A stretch of 64,000 nt of DNA from assembly GCF_900091555.1 (NCBI RefSeq), contig NZ_FMCX01000004.1, positions 496,001 through 560,000 of the forward strand, written 5' to 3'. The translations under genes were made by a program, and so were the position numbers. Each line of letters begins with the position of its first letter. Positions within the stretch are counted from its first letter, which is position 1. The notes beneath the pieces were generated by a model. It saw only the letters and a program-made list of their open reading frames with translations, did no database searches and had not been told where the DNA came from. Positions 25,950 through 34,817 of this stretch are shown one piece after another. The stretch comes from Micromonospora mirobrigensis (GTDB lineage Bacteria; Actinomycetota; Actinomycetes; Mycobacteriales; Micromonosporaceae).

Positions 25950-27218
25950 TCAGAGCCTTCCCGGGGCGTGGAACACCAGGTCCGGGTCGTACTGCTTCTT
26001 GGCGGTGCGCAGGCGCTCGGCATTCGGCCCGAAGGCCGCGGCGGTGCGCTCGGCGTCGCCCGGACCGAGCAGGTTGGGATAGCCGCCCGGAAGCGAGCCG
26101 GTTTTCTGCACCCAGGCCCGGTGCTGGTCCTCAGCGGGGTCTCCGGGTTCCCAGACGGCGATGGTCTCGACCATCAGGTGCGGCGTCCGGTTGCGGAAGG
26201 CGGTGGCGTCGGCGGGGACCCTGGCGGCCGCCCCGTGGAGGCTGTGCAGCGAGATCGCCGACAGCGGCGAGGTCTTGGCGGCCGCGGCGTCGAGCAGGAC
26301 CTCCTGAACCGTACGGTCCAGTGCCGTGACGGTACGCGAGCCGATCTCGACGTGCCGGCCGGCCGGGAACATCGCGTCGATCTGGGCGAGCTGGTCGGGC
26401 ATCGTGGTCGGGCCGACCTGCGCCACCAGCGGCTCGCCGAGTTCGGTGAGCCGGTGCAGCACCCGGGTCCCGGCGTCGGGGTCGCCGCACCAGGTCGGTG
26501 CGGCGAAGAGCACCGGCTCACCGGTCGGCGCGGTGATGAAACCGGCCTGCACGGTCAGCTCGTCCGGGCCGCGCAGCAGGGAATCCTCCAGCTCCGGCAG
26601 GACGTCGAACCGGAACATGATCATCCCGGCCAGGATCGCCGGCACGGCGTGCAGCTGGATCCGCATCGAGGTGACCACGCCGAAGTTGCCCCCGCCACCG
26701 CGCAGCGCCCAGAGCAGCTCGGGGTCGTGCGCCTCGTCGGCGGTGACCAGCGTGCCGTCGGCGAGCACCACGTCGGCCGACAGCAGGTTGTCGGCGGCGA
26801 GCCCGAACCGGCCGCTCAGCGGCCCGTAGCCACCGCCGAGCGTCAGGCCGGCCATTCCGACCGCACCGGCCGTTCCGGTGACCGCGACCAGGCCGGCCCG
26901 CTGCGCGGCCGCGGCGACGTCGGCCGAGGTCGCGCCGCCGGCCACGGTGGCGACCGCGGTGGCCGGGTCGACGCTCACCTGCCGCATAGGGCTCAGGTCG
27001 AGCGTCAGCCCGCCCTCGGCCAGCGCGCGACCGGCCCAGTCGTGCCCACCACCGCGGACCGCCAGCGGGAGGCCCTTCTCTCGCGCACTGCGGATCCCCG
27101 CCTGGACATCGGCCGTGGTGGCGCAGCGAAGGACCGCGAGCGGTCGGGTTGTCACCGCGCCGTTCCAGATCGTCCGCGCTGCCTCGTACTCCGTACCGGA
27201 CGTCAGGGGCTCACTCAT
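25950..27218 (-). CDS. FAD-linked oxidase (berberine-bridge type)
   Basis: A 422-residue PCMH-type FAD oxidoreductase with a BBE-like end. The FAD site is VRGGGHDWAGRALAEGG, where His may carry the 8-alpha bond, followed by GGGYGPLSGRFGLAADNLL. I see no Cys for a second covalent bond. The end reads KKQYDPDLVFHAPGRL, a short form of the usual YDPxNxF motif. It oxidises a small molecule, probably a sugar or secondary metabolite, using oxygen. The ATG at 27218 lies 72 bp from the divergent TetR gene, with a palindrome between them, so it is a likely TetR target. Confidence 0.85.
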   Translation of the reverse strand: MSEPLTSGTEYEAARTIWNGAVTTRPLAVLRCATTADVQAGIRSAREKGLPLAVRGGGHDWAGRALAEGGLTLDLSPMRQVSVDPATAVATVAGGATSADVAAAAQRAGLVAVTGTAGAVGMAGLTLGGGYGPLSGRFGLAADNLLSADVVLADGTLVTADEAHDPELLWALRGGGGNFGVVTSMRIQLHAVPAILAGMIMFRFDVLPELEDSLLRGPDELTVQAGFITAPTGEPVLFAAPTWCGDPDAGTRVLHRLTELGEPLVAQVGPTTMPDQLAQIDAMFPAGRHVEIGSRTVTALDRTVQEVLLDAAAAKTSPLSAISLHSLHGAAARVPADATAFRNRTPHLMVETIAVWEPGDPAEDQHRAWVQKTGSLPGGYPNLLGPGDAERTAAAFGPNAERLRTAKKQYDPDLVFHAPGRL

Positions 27219-27240
27219 GATCGCCAGAGTATCCGCCTGT

Positions 27241-27263
27241 TCGTTAGAGACCAACTCTGACGA
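27241..27263. promoter_or_regulatory. TetR-type operator in a divergent promoter
   Basis: Arms TCGTTAGAG (27241-27249) and CTCTGACGA (27255-27263) form a 9-bp inverted repeat with one mismatch around ACCAA. It lies between the FAD-oxidase and TetR starts and so would control both. Confidence 0.65.
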
Positions 27264-27275
27264 AATGGCTCGGGC

Positions 27276-27281
27276 TATGCT
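27276..27281 (+). promoter_or_regulatory. -10 box of the TetR gene
   Basis: TATGCT lies nine bases before the TetR ATG, which implies a leader of only a few bases. The operator just upstream covers the -35 region. Confidence 0.45.
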
Positions 27282-27290
27282 CCGCTGACC

Positions 27291-27896
27291 ATGACCGAAG
27301 CACCGAAGAGCCGCCGGGCCGAGTACGCCGCCGCCACCCGCACCGCCATCATCGAGGCGGCGCGCCTGCTCTTCGCCCGCGACGGATACTTCGCGACGAA
27401 GATCGAGGACATCGCCGCGGAGGCCCGGGTCGCGCCGGCCACGGTGTACGCGGTGACCGGCGGCAAGCAGGGGCTGATCCGGACACTTGTCGACCTGTGG
27501 AGCCAGGCGCCGATCGTGGCGCAGACCCTCTCCCGACAGGAGAGCCTCACCGACCCGGACGAGATCCTGCGGGACACGGCGGCCACGGTCCGGGCCATGC
27601 GCGAGACGTACGGCGACATCATGCGGCTGATGCTGACGACCGCGCCGCACCACCCCGAGGTCGCCGAGAACCTGAGGGTGGCCACGAAGCGCTACCGGGA
27701 TGCCGTCGAGGCCGTCGCCGTCCGGCTCCGCGACGTCGGTGGCCTGCGTGCGGGAATGGACGTCGCGGAGGCGACGGACATCCTCTGGTTCTACTTCGGA
27801 TACTCCGGCTACTTCACGCTGCTCGACGACAACGGCTGGACCTACGAGCGATCGGAACGCTGGCTGGTCGCTCGGGCCGCCGCGGCCCTTCGCTGA
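27291..27896 (+). CDS. TetR-family regulator
   Basis: A 201-residue repressor. The N-terminal helix-turn-helix reads RTAIIEAARLLFARDGYFAT, then KIEDIAAEARVAPATVYAVT, the family signature. The C-terminal ligand and dimer domain (residues about 65-200) is helical and has no recognisable ligand motif. It faces away from the FAD-oxidase gene with a 72-bp shared control region holding a good palindrome, the usual arrangement for a self-regulating repressor of its neighbour. Its inducer may be the oxidase substrate (inference). It has almost no 5' leader. Confidence 0.9.
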   Translation: MTEAPKSRRAEYAAATRTAIIEAARLLFARDGYFATKIEDIAAEARVAPATVYAVTGGKQGLIRTLVDLWSQAPIVAQTLSRQESLTDPDEILRDTAATVRAMRETYGDIMRLMLTTAPHHPEVAENLRVATKRYRDAVEAVAVRLRDVGGLRAGMDVAEATDILWFYFGYSGYFTLLDDNGWTYERSERWLVARAAAALR

Positions 27897-27970
27897 GAGT
27901 CGGGTCTTTCCCGCGGCCCCTGCACCCCACGGTCGCATGGCGGCTCGATCAGCCGCCAGCCACCGGAACG

Positions 27971-28534
27971 TCACACCCGGCGCGGTGCGGCTTCGTCCTG
28001 CCAGCGGTACAGGTCGCGCAGCAGGGAAATCTCGGCGCCGTGATGGATCAGCTCCCTGTTGACGTGCAGGACGATGCCCTCCATGGGGAACCGCTCCGGG
28101 CCCACCGCAGGCGGAGCGTCCAACTCAGCGTCCGAGAGCTCGCGGACCCCCGCGTTCCATCGTCCGTACATCTCGTCGAGCTGTTTCAGCGCCTCGTCGG
28201 CCGTCCCCGCGTAGGCGAAGGTCCGGGAGTCGACGTCCTGGCCGCCGAAGTGCCATCCGACCCGATAGCCCAGGCAGGAGACGATGATGTGCGCCAGCCG
28301 CCAGGCAATCGTGGTCACCGGCGCCGGCACCGGGGCGGGGGACGCGAAGTCCATCGCCCATGTCACCGCACCTGCCGACATCGGTGCGGCCGACGTGCCG
28401 GATGGGCGGACGCTCCAGCAGCCGCTCACCGGCTCCCAGAAGTACTCCTCATCGGCAAGACCGTCCAGCCGCGGCCGCAGATTCCTGTGCCAGTGCCGGT
28501 CCAGCTGGTCCGCGAGTCGCTCGCTTCTTGCCAT
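27971..28534 (-). CDS. DinB-family protein
   Basis: A 187-residue four-helix-bundle protein of the DinB/YfiT superfamily. Candidate metal ligands are His in the helix TIAWRLAHIIVSCLGYR and His in HVNRELIHHGAEISLLRDL, which match the usual three-His arrangement only in part. These proteins include thiol-dependent S-transferases and many of unknown role. There is no signal peptide. The ATG at 28534 has a GGAG directly abutting it, which is unusual, so the start is uncertain. It converges on the TetR gene. Confidence 0.75.
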   Translation of the reverse strand: MARSERLADQLDRHWHRNLRPRLDGLADEEYFWEPVSGCWSVRPSGTSAAPMSAGAVTWAMDFASPAPVPAPVTTIAWRLAHIIVSCLGYRVGWHFGGQDVDSRTFAYAGTADEALKQLDEMYGRWNAGVRELSDAELDAPPAVGPERFPMEGIVLHVNRELIHHGAEISLLRDLYRWQDEAAPRRV

Positions 28535-28795
28535 CTCCGCACGCTACATCAACGGGGACCAGCCATGATCAAGCCTGCGGACTGCCGCCCGAGATCAGGG
28601 CCGGTATCCCGAGGGGGCGCCACGCCAGAGCCTTCGACCCGAATGTTCGAAGGTGCCGTCGGACGACGCCGGTGCATGTCGAACATGCAGGTCAACGGCC
28701 AAGCGTTGGCACGACTCACATCGGGCCTTGCCGAGCCGTCCAGGGGCCGTCCATGAGGACGTGGGACATCACGGCGGTTCCGGTCCTGGGAGGGG

Positions 28796-28924
28796 TCACC
28801 GCAGCAGTATGAGCCTGGTTCCCCGGCCGGCGGCCCGGGACTGGGCGTACTCCACGTCCTCCACGCCGTCGGCGGCGAGGCAGGCGACTCGCTTGCCGGT
28901 CAGTGGCTGCTGGCTCTGCGCCAT
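28796..28924 (-). pseudogene. N-terminal remnant of a DJ-1/PfpI-type protein
   Basis: A good ribosome site (GGGAGG) precedes an ATG at 28924. The product is only 42 residues. It opens LTGKRVACLAADGVEDVEY, the typical first strand and loop of PfpI/YhbO stress proteases, then runs QSRAAGRGTRLILLR and stops. The nucleophile Cys and the rest of the roughly 180-residue fold are absent. The stretches 28535-28795 and 28925-29165 hold no further gene that I can see. Confidence 0.55.
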
Positions 28925-29165
28925 GCGTGGGGCCTCCCTTCGCGGCGCCGCCCGGCCGGCGACGCATCGCTCGCTTGCCGTCGCCCTCCCGGTGCGAGCA
29001 CCGGCAGACAGGCCGGCGGACGTCGCTCATCGGCGATGATCCGGCCAGCTGCCCACCGCACAGCGCGAGCCTGCGCGGAAAATGGTCGCGCTTACGAGGG
29101 TGTGCTGCCTGTCGTAGCGGGTAGCGCAGGGGACCACTGGTACCCAGGCTCTTGGAAGGTCGACC

Positions 29166-30008
29166 ATGACCCTCGCTGCGGACGACATCGAGCTGCCGTC
29201 CGGCCAGACCATGCCCGTGCTGGGCCAGGGAACGTGGTACCTGGGCGAGCGCCCCGCGAGGCGGCGGGACGAGATAGCCGCCCTACGTACCGGGCTCGAC
29301 CTGGGTATGACCATGATCGACACCGCGGAGATGTACGGTGACGGCGCTTCCGAGGAACTCGTCGGCGAGGCGATCGTCGGACGACGCGCCGACGTCTTTC
29401 TGGTCGACAAGGTGCTGCCGTCCAACGCCAGCCGACGGGGAACCGTGCAGGCCTGCCGGCGCAGCCTGCAACGACTCGGCGTCGACCACATCGACCTCTA
29501 CCTGCTGCACTGGCGCGGCACGCATCCACTCGCCGAGACGATCGAGGCGTTCACCGAACTCGTCGACGCCGGTGACATCGGGCAGTGGGGCGTGAGCAAC
29601 TTCGATCTCTCCGACATGACGGAGCTACTCGAGGCAGGTGGGAACTCCTGCGCGACCAATCAGATCCTGTACAACCTCACCCGACGTGGCCCCGAGTACG
29701 ACCTGCTGCCGTGGCTACGCGAGCACCGGATCCCGGTGATGGCGTACTCACCGATCGAGCAGGGCCGACTCCTCGGCCACCCCCAGGTCGCGGAGGTCGC
29801 CGCCCGGCACGAGGCCACGCCCGCTCAGGTCGCGCTGGCCTGGCTGCTACGGCAGGACAGGATCGCGGCCATTCCCCGATCGTCCAACCCCGAACACACC
29901 CGGGAGAACGCGGAAGCGCGCGACCTGCAGCTGACCGAGGAGGACGCGGCGGCACTCGACACGGCGTTCCCGCCGCCGACCGGCCCGCAACCGCTGGAGA
30001 TGTTGTAG
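29166..30008 (+). CDS. Aldo/keto reductase
   Basis: A 280-residue NADPH-dependent oxidoreductase with a TIM-barrel fold. The catalytic tetrad is visible: Asp and Tyr in DTAEMYGDGASEE, Lys in LVDKVLPSN and His in YLLHWRG. Cofactor-binding motifs are QWGVSNFD, AYSPIEQGRLL and AIPRSSNPEHTREN. It resembles the YeaE/2,5-diketogluconate reductase group. The ATG at 29166 has GGAAGG upstream. It stands alone. The substrate is not predictable from context. Confidence 0.9.
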   Translation: MTLAADDIELPSGQTMPVLGQGTWYLGERPARRRDEIAALRTGLDLGMTMIDTAEMYGDGASEELVGEAIVGRRADVFLVDKVLPSNASRRGTVQACRRSLQRLGVDHIDLYLLHWRGTHPLAETIEAFTELVDAGDIGQWGVSNFDLSDMTELLEAGGNSCATNQILYNLTRRGPEYDLLPWLREHRIPVMAYSPIEQGRLLGHPQVAEVAARHEATPAQVALAWLLRQDRIAAIPRSSNPEHTRENAEARDLQLTEEDAAALDTAFPPPTGPQPLEML

Positions 30009-30352
30009 CGTCAGCGACCCTTTCGGTGACACCTTCGGCGACGACATGAGCAGGCCAGGGTCAGCGTGATCGTCGTGGCCGGCATGGCGATCACCGGTCG
30101 CTGCCGGCACGCCGACCGGCAGGTCGGGGTCGTCGTGAGCACACGCGCGGGTGGAAGCAGGTGTTCACCTCCTGGCCCCTCGGTTCAGGCGCAGCTGTTC
30201 CGCCGTCTCCTCGGCCGTACCCCTGAACCGTTTGACACGTCGGGGCACGGGTAGACCGCGACCCGGTCCGGGGACGGGCCGAGGATCGGAGCCACATACC
30301 GATGGGCGGCTCCATCCGGTCCGCATGTCAGGCGAGGCCCGAGGAGTGCGGG
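30009..30352. other. Intergenic region, no gene seen
   Basis: About 340 bp between the aldo/keto reductase gene and the glutamine-rich protein gene. Open frames here lack coding character on both strands. No clear operator, RNA or terminator was found. Confidence 0.4.
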
Positions 30353-31243
30353 ATGGCCGAACCGGAGAGCCAGGACATGGGCGAACGGCAGCCGTCCGCG
30401 CAGCCGCGTGAGCAGGTCGATCGGCAGCGCGACGCGGAAGAGGGCGCGGCAGTCGCCGGTCGGGGCCAGAGCTCCGGTGCCGCCGGCGGGCCCGGGGGTG
30501 CCGATCCGGGCGAACGCCCCGGCGCCCCACGGAGTGGTGAGCACGGCCTTCCCCAGCCGGCCGGCGGGCACAGCAGCAAGACGATGTCAGACCCGGACGT
30601 GGTCCTGCAGATCCCGCAGGTCAAGGTCGAACAGATCTACGTCGAGGTCGACGACCTGGACGCCTCCGTCTCACTGCGAGCCCGCCTGGGTAGCCTCCTC
30701 CAGCTCGACGTGGGCGTTCAGGCGCATCTCGGCACGGTGAAGATCGACATCAAGGGCGTCGAGGCCGAGGCGATGCTCGAGGTCAGGCTCGAAGAGCTCC
30801 GCGGCATTCTCGACAGCGCCCTACGCACCATCGAGCGCAACCCGCAGATCATCGAGTCCCTGGTGAAGACGGTGGACACCGCTGTGAACCAGGTCGGGCA
30901 GACAGCTCAGCAGGCGCTCGGGCCGCAGGGGCCGCTGGCGCGAACGCTCGACCACGTCGGGCAGACGGCGCAGGAGGCGCTGGGGCCCAACGGGCCGCTG
31001 TCGCAGACGCTGCAACAAGCCACCCAGCAGGTCGGTCAGCAGCTCGAGCAGACCACCCAGCAGCTGGCCCAGAACAGCGGGGCGGCCACTGGCGGCGGTG
31101 TGGGCGGTCTGGGTGGCGTGCTGAGCGGTTCTCCGGCCCGAGCGGCGTGGCAACGGATGAAGAAGATCGTCAACAGCAGCCAGCCACTGAGGCTGGTCAC
31201 GGCGCGGCTGGTGGGACCACAGGGGCACCAGCCGCGGAGCTGA
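30353..31243 (+). CDS. Uncharacterised Gln-rich helical protein with internal repeats
   Basis: A 296-residue protein that I do not recognise. Residues 1-75 are disordered (Pro, Gly, Gln, acidic). Residues about 80-150 form a compact domain beginning VVLQIPQVKVEQIYVEVDDL and rich in alternating hydrophobics. Residues about 165-245 are amphipathic helix with two copies of a VGQTAQ-x-ALGP-x-GPL unit and then Gln-rich heptads (QQVGQQLEQTTQQLAQ). A glycine patch and a basic C-terminus (WQRMKKIVNSS) follow. There is no signal peptide or membrane span. The layout suggests a scaffold or filament-forming protein. The ATG at 30353 follows GAGGAG. The upstream 340 bp is non-coding. Confidence 0.65.
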   Translation: MAEPESQDMGERQPSAQPREQVDRQRDAEEGAAVAGRGQSSGAAGGPGGADPGERPGAPRSGEHGLPQPAGGHSSKTMSDPDVVLQIPQVKVEQIYVEVDDLDASVSLRARLGSLLQLDVGVQAHLGTVKIDIKGVEAEAMLEVRLEELRGILDSALRTIERNPQIIESLVKTVDTAVNQVGQTAQQALGPQGPLARTLDHVGQTAQEALGPNGPLSQTLQQATQQVGQQLEQTTQQLAQNSGAATGGGVGGLGGVLSGSPARAAWQRMKKIVNSSQPLRLVTARLVGPQGHQPRS

Positions 31244-31350
31244 TCGACGTCCCGGGTCGACGTTCTTCATGGTCTGGGCCCGCCGAAGAGGCCAGCGCCC
31301 AGGAAGCCCTGCTCGGGCGCCGACCGGTCGGAGCTGCTTCACCACACACC

Positions 31351-31788
31351 TCAGATCCGCGTGTACGTGACGTCGAAGTCGTGGATCCACCCCCCGTCTT
31401 CGACGAGGTAGCAGGAGCTGACGATCGTCTCGCCGTCCGCGGAGAGGGTTCCCTCGAACCGCTGATCGAAATCGTCAGGATCCCTGGCGTAGCGCCACCA
31501 CTTCCAGACGCCGTCCCGGAAGCTCATGTGGAGTACGCGGGCCACCGCGCGCGAGTCGAAGTAGTGCGCGGTGAAGTCGCCCTCGGCGTCCTCCTTGGCG
31601 GCCATGATCAGGACGACGCCCTCGGGAAACATCGGGTTCTCGGCGATCGAGCGCTGGAGGATCACCTTCTCCTCACGGAGCCACTCCAGCGTCATCGTGC
31701 CCTCGACCTTCGCCTCGAGGTGCCGCGGCGCGTCGACGACTTGGTGCCAGCGACCGATCAGCGGCTCGAGGTCCTTGATGTCCGGCAT
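31351..31788 (-). CDS. Small lipocalin-like beta-barrel protein of unknown function
   Basis: A 145-residue cytoplasmic protein. The pattern LEPLIGRWHQVVDAPRHL, alternating beta-strands, MSFRDGVWKWWRYARDPDDF and a final YLVEDGGWIHDFDVTY suggests a one-domain lipocalin-like barrel such as those seen in DUF1579-type proteins. No catalytic motif is evident. The start is uncertain: the ATG at 31788 (MPDIKDLE) fits the domain boundary, while a GTG at 31809 adds seven residues. Neither has a good ribosome site. Confidence 0.6.
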   Translation of the reverse strand: MPDIKDLEPLIGRWHQVVDAPRHLEAKVEGTMTLEWLREEKVILQRSIAENPMFPEGVVLIMAAKEDAEGDFTAHYFDSRAVARVLHMSFRDGVWKWWRYARDPDDFDQRFEGTLSADGETIVSSCYLVEDGGWIHDFDVTYTRI

Positions 31789-31946
31789 GAGGCCGAGGCT
31801 ACGGCGCACTTATGACATGGTCGAGACACCCCACCCAACCGACTCGCAACGGGATCACCTCGGCCGCTCCCCCACCTCGCCGGGCTGCCGTCGCCGTCTC
31901 CCTGCTGGACGGCGACGGCAGCCCTGGACGCAGCTACGTTGATCCA

Positions 31947-32122
31947 GTGCGCCGAGGCATGTTCAACCGCTGGCCGAGAGCGGCCGACGCCGTCCTCGCC
32001 GACGGGGCGGTCGACTCCGTGGTGCTGTGCGTCGGCGCCGTCCCGCTTTGGATCGTGCCGCTGCTCGCGGTCGCTGTTGGCGGAGCGCTGCCACCGACAC
32101 CGCACACCGGGCCTGCCTCGAG
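31947..32122 (+). pseudogene. Possible N-terminal remnant of a sensor kinase
   Basis: From a GTG at 31947 the frame reads MFNRWPRAADAVLADGAVDS and then a membrane-like segment VVLCVGAVPLWIVPLLAVAV. This resembles the first transmembrane segment of actinobacterial NarL-type histidine kinases. Beyond about 32100 the frame runs antisense through the next gene with no family features. An intact kinase lies 670 bp further on. It could instead be a small membrane protein. Confidence 0.3.
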
Positions 32123-32124
32123 CG

Positions 32125-32601
32125 TCACACCCGGGCCTGGGCGAGGTCGCGGCCGGCGGTGGCTCGGATGGTCCGGGGCCAGGTCCATGCGGCGCGCAGG
32201 ATGAGGGCCAGGAGCAGCAGCTCGAGTCCGATGGAGAGGCCGTAGAAGTAGGAGTAGGTCCAGGACTCGCCGTCCGCGTTGTAGACCGAGACGGGGACGT
32301 AGAGCGTTGCCACGACGAGGTTGGTGGCGCGGTTGACCCGGGCGGGGAGTGTCGTGGAGAGCATGATCATGAGGATCGGGATGGCCACGAGCGTGAGTGC
32401 AAGGGCGACAAAGGTTGGGCCGGTGTCGAACTCGTGAACGACGCCACCCCGGATGTCGTCGATGAAGCCGGGCTTGTACAGGGCGAGGTAGTCGACGTAG
32501 ATGTAGAGGAACATGAAGCTGGCCCAGGCCGCGGCGAGCTTCGCCTGGACCGGGATGTGCGCTTCCTGGAGCGCGCCGGTTGGTCTGTCGGTTCTGGTCA
32601 T
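32125..32601 (-). CDS. Four-helix membrane protein (DUF6326-like)
   Basis: A 158-residue membrane protein with four predicted spans. Characteristic segments are WASFMFLYIYVDYLALYKPG, a VALALTLVAIPILMIMLS helix, RVNRATNLVVATLYVPVSVY and YFYGLSIGLELLLLALILR. The pattern matches, from memory, the DUF6326 family of small actinobacterial membrane proteins with no known role. The ATG at 32601 has GGAGA just upstream. It diverges from the two-component operon across 189 bp, so it may be a target or an auxiliary of that system. Confidence 0.65.
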   Translation of the reverse strand: MTRTDRPTGALQEAHIPVQAKLAAAWASFMFLYIYVDYLALYKPGFIDDIRGGVVHEFDTGPTFVALALTLVAIPILMIMLSTTLPARVNRATNLVVATLYVPVSVYNADGESWTYSYFYGLSIGLELLLLALILRAAWTWPRTIRATAGRDLAQARV

Positions 32602-32790
32602 CACGTCTCCTGTGTGCTGGCGTCAGCCAGGTCGGCTCACTCGATGTCCTCAGCATGACCAGCGTCGACGGGCACCACCTCCGCTCGCGGGCTTGAGCTG
32701 TCCCGGCCCCGGGCACGGGACATCCGCCGTACTTTCGACTGATCCGCCCGAGCGGCGGCCCCCTTACGTTGTCCGGGAGAGGGGGGAAGC

Positions 32791-33924
32791 ATGCTTGCTG
32801 GGATCTGGGCTGAGCCTCGCCCCGCACACCCGCCGACGCGGGTCTGGCGGGACTGGGCGCTGTCCTCGGCTCTTGTCGCGATCTCACTCGTCGAGATGCT
32901 GCTGCGCGACGACACGGCATGGGCGCCGCTGTTGGTCGGTGTCAGCGTCGTGGTCGCGGCGTGCCTGCTGTGGCGACGCACGCGGCCGCTGGCCGCGGTC
33001 ACCGTTGCCTTCGGAGCCGTTCTCGCGTTCGACATCGCGAGGATCGCGGTCATTGACACCGCCGGTCTGCTGGGCACCGCAGGGCTGCTGGTGTTGCCCT
33101 ACGCCCTGCTGCGCTGGGGGGCAGGTCGCGAGGCTGCCCTCGGACTCGGCATCATCCTCATCTGGCTACCCGTCACCCTCGTCGCGGACCCGACCTCACC
33201 CGCGGAGAAGGTCGCCGGTTACGGCTTCTTCCTGTTCTCGGCCGCGCTGGGCGCGGCGGTGCGCTACCGCACCAGGAGCCGCGACCGCGACATCGAGCAG
33301 GTGCGGCTTCACCAGCGCAACGAACTCGCCCGCGAGCTGCACGACACGGTGGGCCACCGCGTCCTGGCCATCGCCGTCCAGGCACAGGCGGGTCGCGCGC
33401 TGTCCGCCGCAGATCCGAAGCGCGCGCTGGCCACCCTGGTCACCATCGAGGAAGAGGCGTCCCGGACGCTCAAGGAGATGCGAGCCCTCGTGGGCGTGCT
33501 GCGCGACGGAACGGATGCCGATCTCGCGCCCCGGCGAGGGGTGGGGGACGTCGAACGACTCGCTCGTCCCGGCGGCGAGGTGCTGGGCGTCCGCGTGCAG
33601 GTCTCCGGTGACGTCGAGGCCGTTGAGCCAGCAGTCGGTACCGCCCTCTACCTGATCGCCGCCGAGGCGGTCACCAACGCGACCCGCCACGCCCGCGGCG
33701 CCACCGGTGTCACCGTCGACGTCACCTCCTCCCGCAGCCGGGTGCACCTGCGAGTGCGCGATGACGGCGTGACGAGTGCGACCAACTTCCCGCACGCCGG
33801 CTACGGGCTGCGCGGCATGGCCGAGCGGGCGAACCTGCTCGGCGGCACCCTCCGGGCAGGACCTGACCCGGACGGCGGCTGGAGCGTCGACGCCTCCCTG
33901 CCTCGGACGGCGCGCGCGTCATGA
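32791..33924 (+). CDS. NarL-type sensor histidine kinase
   Basis: A 377-residue membrane kinase. Residues 20-155 hold five to six membrane segments with no large extracellular domain, so it probably senses within or at the membrane. The HisKA_3 dimerisation motif ELARELHDTVGHRV places the phosphorylated His at 184. The ATPase domain has AAEAVTNATRHARG (N box), VRDDGV and GYGLRGMAERANLLGG (G box). The ATG at 32791 follows a GGGGGAAG stretch. Its stop overlaps the response-regulator start (ATGA). Confidence 0.92.
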   Translation: MLAGIWAEPRPAHPPTRVWRDWALSSALVAISLVEMLLRDDTAWAPLLVGVSVVVAACLLWRRTRPLAAVTVAFGAVLAFDIARIAVIDTAGLLGTAGLLVLPYALLRWGAGREAALGLGIILIWLPVTLVADPTSPAEKVAGYGFFLFSAALGAAVRYRTRSRDRDIEQVRLHQRNELARELHDTVGHRVLAIAVQAQAGRALSAADPKRALATLVTIEEEASRTLKEMRALVGVLRDGTDADLAPRRGVGDVERLARPGGEVLGVRVQVSGDVEAVEPAVGTALYLIAAEAVTNATRHARGATGVTVDVTSSRSRVHLRVRDDGVTSATNFPHAGYGLRGMAERANLLGGTLRAGPDPDGGWSVDASLPRTARAS

Positions 33925-34577
33925 CCATCCGCGTGCTGGTCGCCGACGACCAGGACATCGTCCGGGCAGGGCTCTGCATGATCCTGGGCGCCCAACCGGG
34001 CATCGCCGTCGTCGGCGAGGCCGCCGACGGCCGCCGGGCGATCGCCATGGCCCGTTCGCTACGTCCCGACGTCTGCCTGCTGGACATCCGCATGCCCGAG
34101 GTCGACGGGATCGAAGCCACCCGCCAGCTCGCCGGGGCCGACGTCACCGATCCTCTGGCCGTCGTCGTCATCACCACCTTCGACCTGGACGAGTACGTCT
34201 ACGGCGCGCTGAAGGCAGGCGCCCGAGGCTTCCTCCTCAAGGACGCCGGCGCCGAGATGCTCACCCAGGCCGTCCATGCCGCCGCCCGCGGCGACGCCCT
34301 GATCGCACCGAACATCACCGCGAGGCTCCTGTCCTCCTTCGCGAACAGCCGCTCGCGCCCGGTGCCGCCTGAGCCTGTCGAGCCGCTGACCGCTCGCGAG
34401 GAACAGGTCCTGCTGGCTGCCGCTCGCGGGCGGACCAACAGCGAGATCGGCGATGAGCTGTCCATCAGCCTCAGCACCGTCAAGACCCACATCGCCGCCC
34501 TGATGCGCAAGCTCAACGCCCGCAACCGCGTCGAGATCGTCATGTGGGCCTACGAGACACGCCGCGTCCACATCTGA
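33921..34577 (+). CDS. NarL/LuxR-type response regulator
   Basis: A 218-residue regulator. The receiver domain (1-120) has the acidic pair DD (9-10), phospho-acceptor Asp55 in CLLDIRMPE, Thr in VVITTFD and Lys in FLLKDAG. The LuxR helix-turn-helix (about 150-210) reads LTAREEQVLLAAARGRTNSE and then LSISLSTVKTHIAALMRKLN. Translationally coupled to the kinase. It may control the divergent DUF6326-like gene and its own operon; no binding site is evident. Confidence 0.93.
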   Translation: MTIRVLVADDQDIVRAGLCMILGAQPGIAVVGEAADGRRAIAMARSLRPDVCLLDIRMPEVDGIEATRQLAGADVTDPLAVVVITTFDLDEYVYGALKAGARGFLLKDAGAEMLTQAVHAAARGDALIAPNITARLLSSFANSRSRPVPPEPVEPLTAREEQVLLAAARGRTNSEIGDELSISLSTVKTHIAALMRKLNARNRVEIVMWAYETRRVHI

Positions 34578-34817
34578 TCGGTGCCGCACACCCGAATCGC
34601 GGGAGCAGGAGCGCCGGGGGGCCGAACAAGGCGAGTGACTCACCTCGGGCGGTTGGCTGGGCATGCCGGCGCACCGTCGGATGTCCGGTGGCTGCCCCCT
34701 CCTACACAGGTTGCGCCCTGCGGTGTCGCGGTCATGTGTACCGGTGCTCGGTGCCGCCGCCGCGGTCGGGGTGGGTGGTCTCCAGCCTCGTTGCAGGGCG
34801 GCGACGAGGTTGGTGAG

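Noticed and set aside
31812-32204. A 130-codon plus-strand open frame treated as a full gene
   Set aside because: Only the middle part has protein-like character. The start region overlaps the upstream gene's promoter side and the end is antisense to the DUF6326-like gene, so it is reported as a possible remnant.
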